In this document: piece after piece, positions 14,568-14,895 of the stretch | Layout: every line of letters starts with the position of its first letter | How positions within the stretch are numbered: position 1 is the first letter of the stretch | Assembly (NCBI GenBank): GCA_016295245.1 | Contig: JAEDLO010000040.1 | Location: 1-14,895, forward strand | Length of the DNA: 14,895 nt | Direction of reading: 5' to 3' | From: Bacteroidales bacterium | GTDB taxonomy: Bacteria; Bacteroidota; Bacteroidia; Bacteroidales; UBA932 | Notes under the pieces: generated by a model | Database searches by the model: none | What the model saw: the letters and a program-made list of their open reading frames with translations, nothing else | What the model was told of the DNA's origin: nothing | Translations under genes and position numbers: made by a program

Positions 14568-14580
14568 GACCATTATGCCC

Positions 14581-14640
14581 TCACCTGCGCGCTTGACCCC
14601 TGTCAGAAGTGCTTCTGAGGCATCCTAGGTGCGCAGGTGA
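14581..14640. repeat. Palindromic unit, copy 2
   Basis: The perfect 10-bp inverted ends TCACCTGCGC and GCGCAGGTGA enclose a central hairpin TCAGAAG-TG-CTTCTGA (14603-14618). It differs from copies 1 and 3 in the right interior (CATCCTAGGT instead of CACATTGGGT). Confidence 0.85.
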
Positions 14641-14697
14641 ATGACAGGAAGAGACGATTTCTTCGACAGAGGTAGGGAAGGGCCAATTTTTTTGTGA

Positions 14698-14799
14698 TGG
14701 GAGGCACCGCAGGCTCGCAAAAGCGGGCTCGCCTGCTACGGCGCGCGGCTGCGGGGAGCTCGCTAAAGGCTCTCCTCGCCGAGGCCGTTGCCGCTCCCA
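14698..14799. other. Foldable GC-rich segment between palindromic units (possible structured RNA or cruciform DNA)
   Basis: The outer arms TGGGAG (14698-14703) and CTCCCA (14794-14799) pair. Inside, GCAGGC (14709-14714) pairs with GCCTGC (14731-14736), with an inner CGC-AAAA-GCG. GGGGAGC (14753-14759) pairs with GCTCTCC (14769-14775) with one wobble, itself enclosed by CGGC (14739-14742) and GCCG (14784-14787). This makes a three-way junction on paper. A T-run precedes it (14687-14693). Confidence 0.4.
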
Positions 14800-14826
14800 A
14801 ATCAGATTTTGATGAAGTTTTGTCAA

Positions 14827-14886
14827 ACACCTGCGCGGGTAACCCCTCTCAGAAGTGGTTCTGAGGCACATTGGGTGCGCAGGTGA
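14827..14886. repeat. Palindromic unit, copy 3, at window edge
   Basis: CACCTGCGC (14828-14836) and GCGCAGGTG are inverted. The central hairpin CTCAGAA-GTGG-TTCTGAG (14848-14865) is perfect over seven pairs, with ACCC and GGGT as a further inner pair. The last bases GAGACCATTAT match the flank of copy 1, and the sequence continues beyond the window. Confidence 0.85.
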
Positions 14887-14895
14887 GACCATTAT

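Larger units (their letters stand above)
14501..14646. repeat. 146-bp block bounded by perfect 13-bp inverted repeats (MITE-like)
   Basis: TGTCATTCACCTG (14501-14513) is the exact reverse complement of CAGGTGAATGACA (14634-14646). Inside lie two ~60-bp palindromic units, and GCGCAGGTGAG (14558-14568) pairs perfectly with CTCACCTGCGC (14580-14590) between them. No transposase or clear target-site duplication is seen: the flanking bases are CCTCG and GGAAG. Confidence 0.6.
14180..14895. other. 716-bp gene-free, repeat-rich intergenic region
   Basis: No credible protein gene lies here. Open frames up to about 100 codons exist on both strands but consist of translated repeats and show no domain, signal peptide or start context. 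The region holds, in order, the pepT promoter, a pair of 32-bp direct repeats, a lower-GC stretch with short tandem repeats, a block of two palindromic units, a foldable segment, and a third palindromic unit that runs to the window edge. Confidence 0.75.

Noticed and set aside
14501..14646. Complete insertion sequence
   Set aside because: The inverted ends are convincing, but there is no transposase frame and no direct target duplication next to them.
14581..14892. 103-codon open frame on the minus strand across the palindromic units
   Set aside because: Its two ends are translations of copies 2 and 3 in the same frame, because the copies are 246 bp (82 codons) apart. There is no start context or domain, and the middle is the GC-rich foldable segment.

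Overview
The window looks like chromosomal DNA from a fairly GC-rich member of the Bacteroidota, most likely Bacteroidales. The genus cannot be fixed from sequence alone. Evidence: TAnnTTTG-type -7 promoter elements sit at gene starts, starts lack clear Shine-Dalgarno sequences, tRNAs lack an encoded CCA, and the gene content is typical of the group (NhaC-family antiporter, NlpC/P60 hydrolase, OstA-like protein next to SurA-like proteins, TonB-dependent receptor, PepT).

Layout. 1-210: the end of a tRNA operon (tRNA-Gln cut by the window edge, tRNA-Met) and a likely terminator. 229-2477: an NhaC-family Na+/H+ antiporter and an exported NlpC/P60 peptidoglycan hydrolase, closed by a small terminator whose stem begins in the stop codon. 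2538-12953: seven tightly packed plus-strand genes, mostly with overlapping start and stop codons. They encode a 92-residue helical protein, a PBP4-type D,D-carboxypeptidase, a SurA-like lipoprotein, SurA with two parvulin domains, a very long OstA/LptA-like protein, an OPT-family transporter and a small TonB-dependent receptor. 12950-14179: peptidase T on the minus strand, converging on the receptor gene so that one CTAG supplies both stop codons. 14180-14895: no gene, but several layers of repeats.

The genes largely form an envelope set. Peptidoglycan trimming (NlpC/P60, DacB), periplasmic chaperoning of outer-membrane proteins (two SurA-like proteins) and LPS transport (OstA-like) lie together. 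They are followed by a possible two-membrane uptake pair (TonB-dependent receptor plus OPT permease), and peptidase T could process imported peptides.

Most of the window is ordinary core genome. The least explained part is the right end: three copies of a ~60-bp palindromic unit with CACCTGCGC/GCGCAGGTG ends. Two copies form a 146-bp block bounded by perfect 13-bp inverted repeats, and a strongly foldable ~100-bp segment lies between that block and the third copy. The other point to check is a 182-bp overlap between the OstA-like and OPT genes, where a one-base shift would restore a normal ATGA junction.
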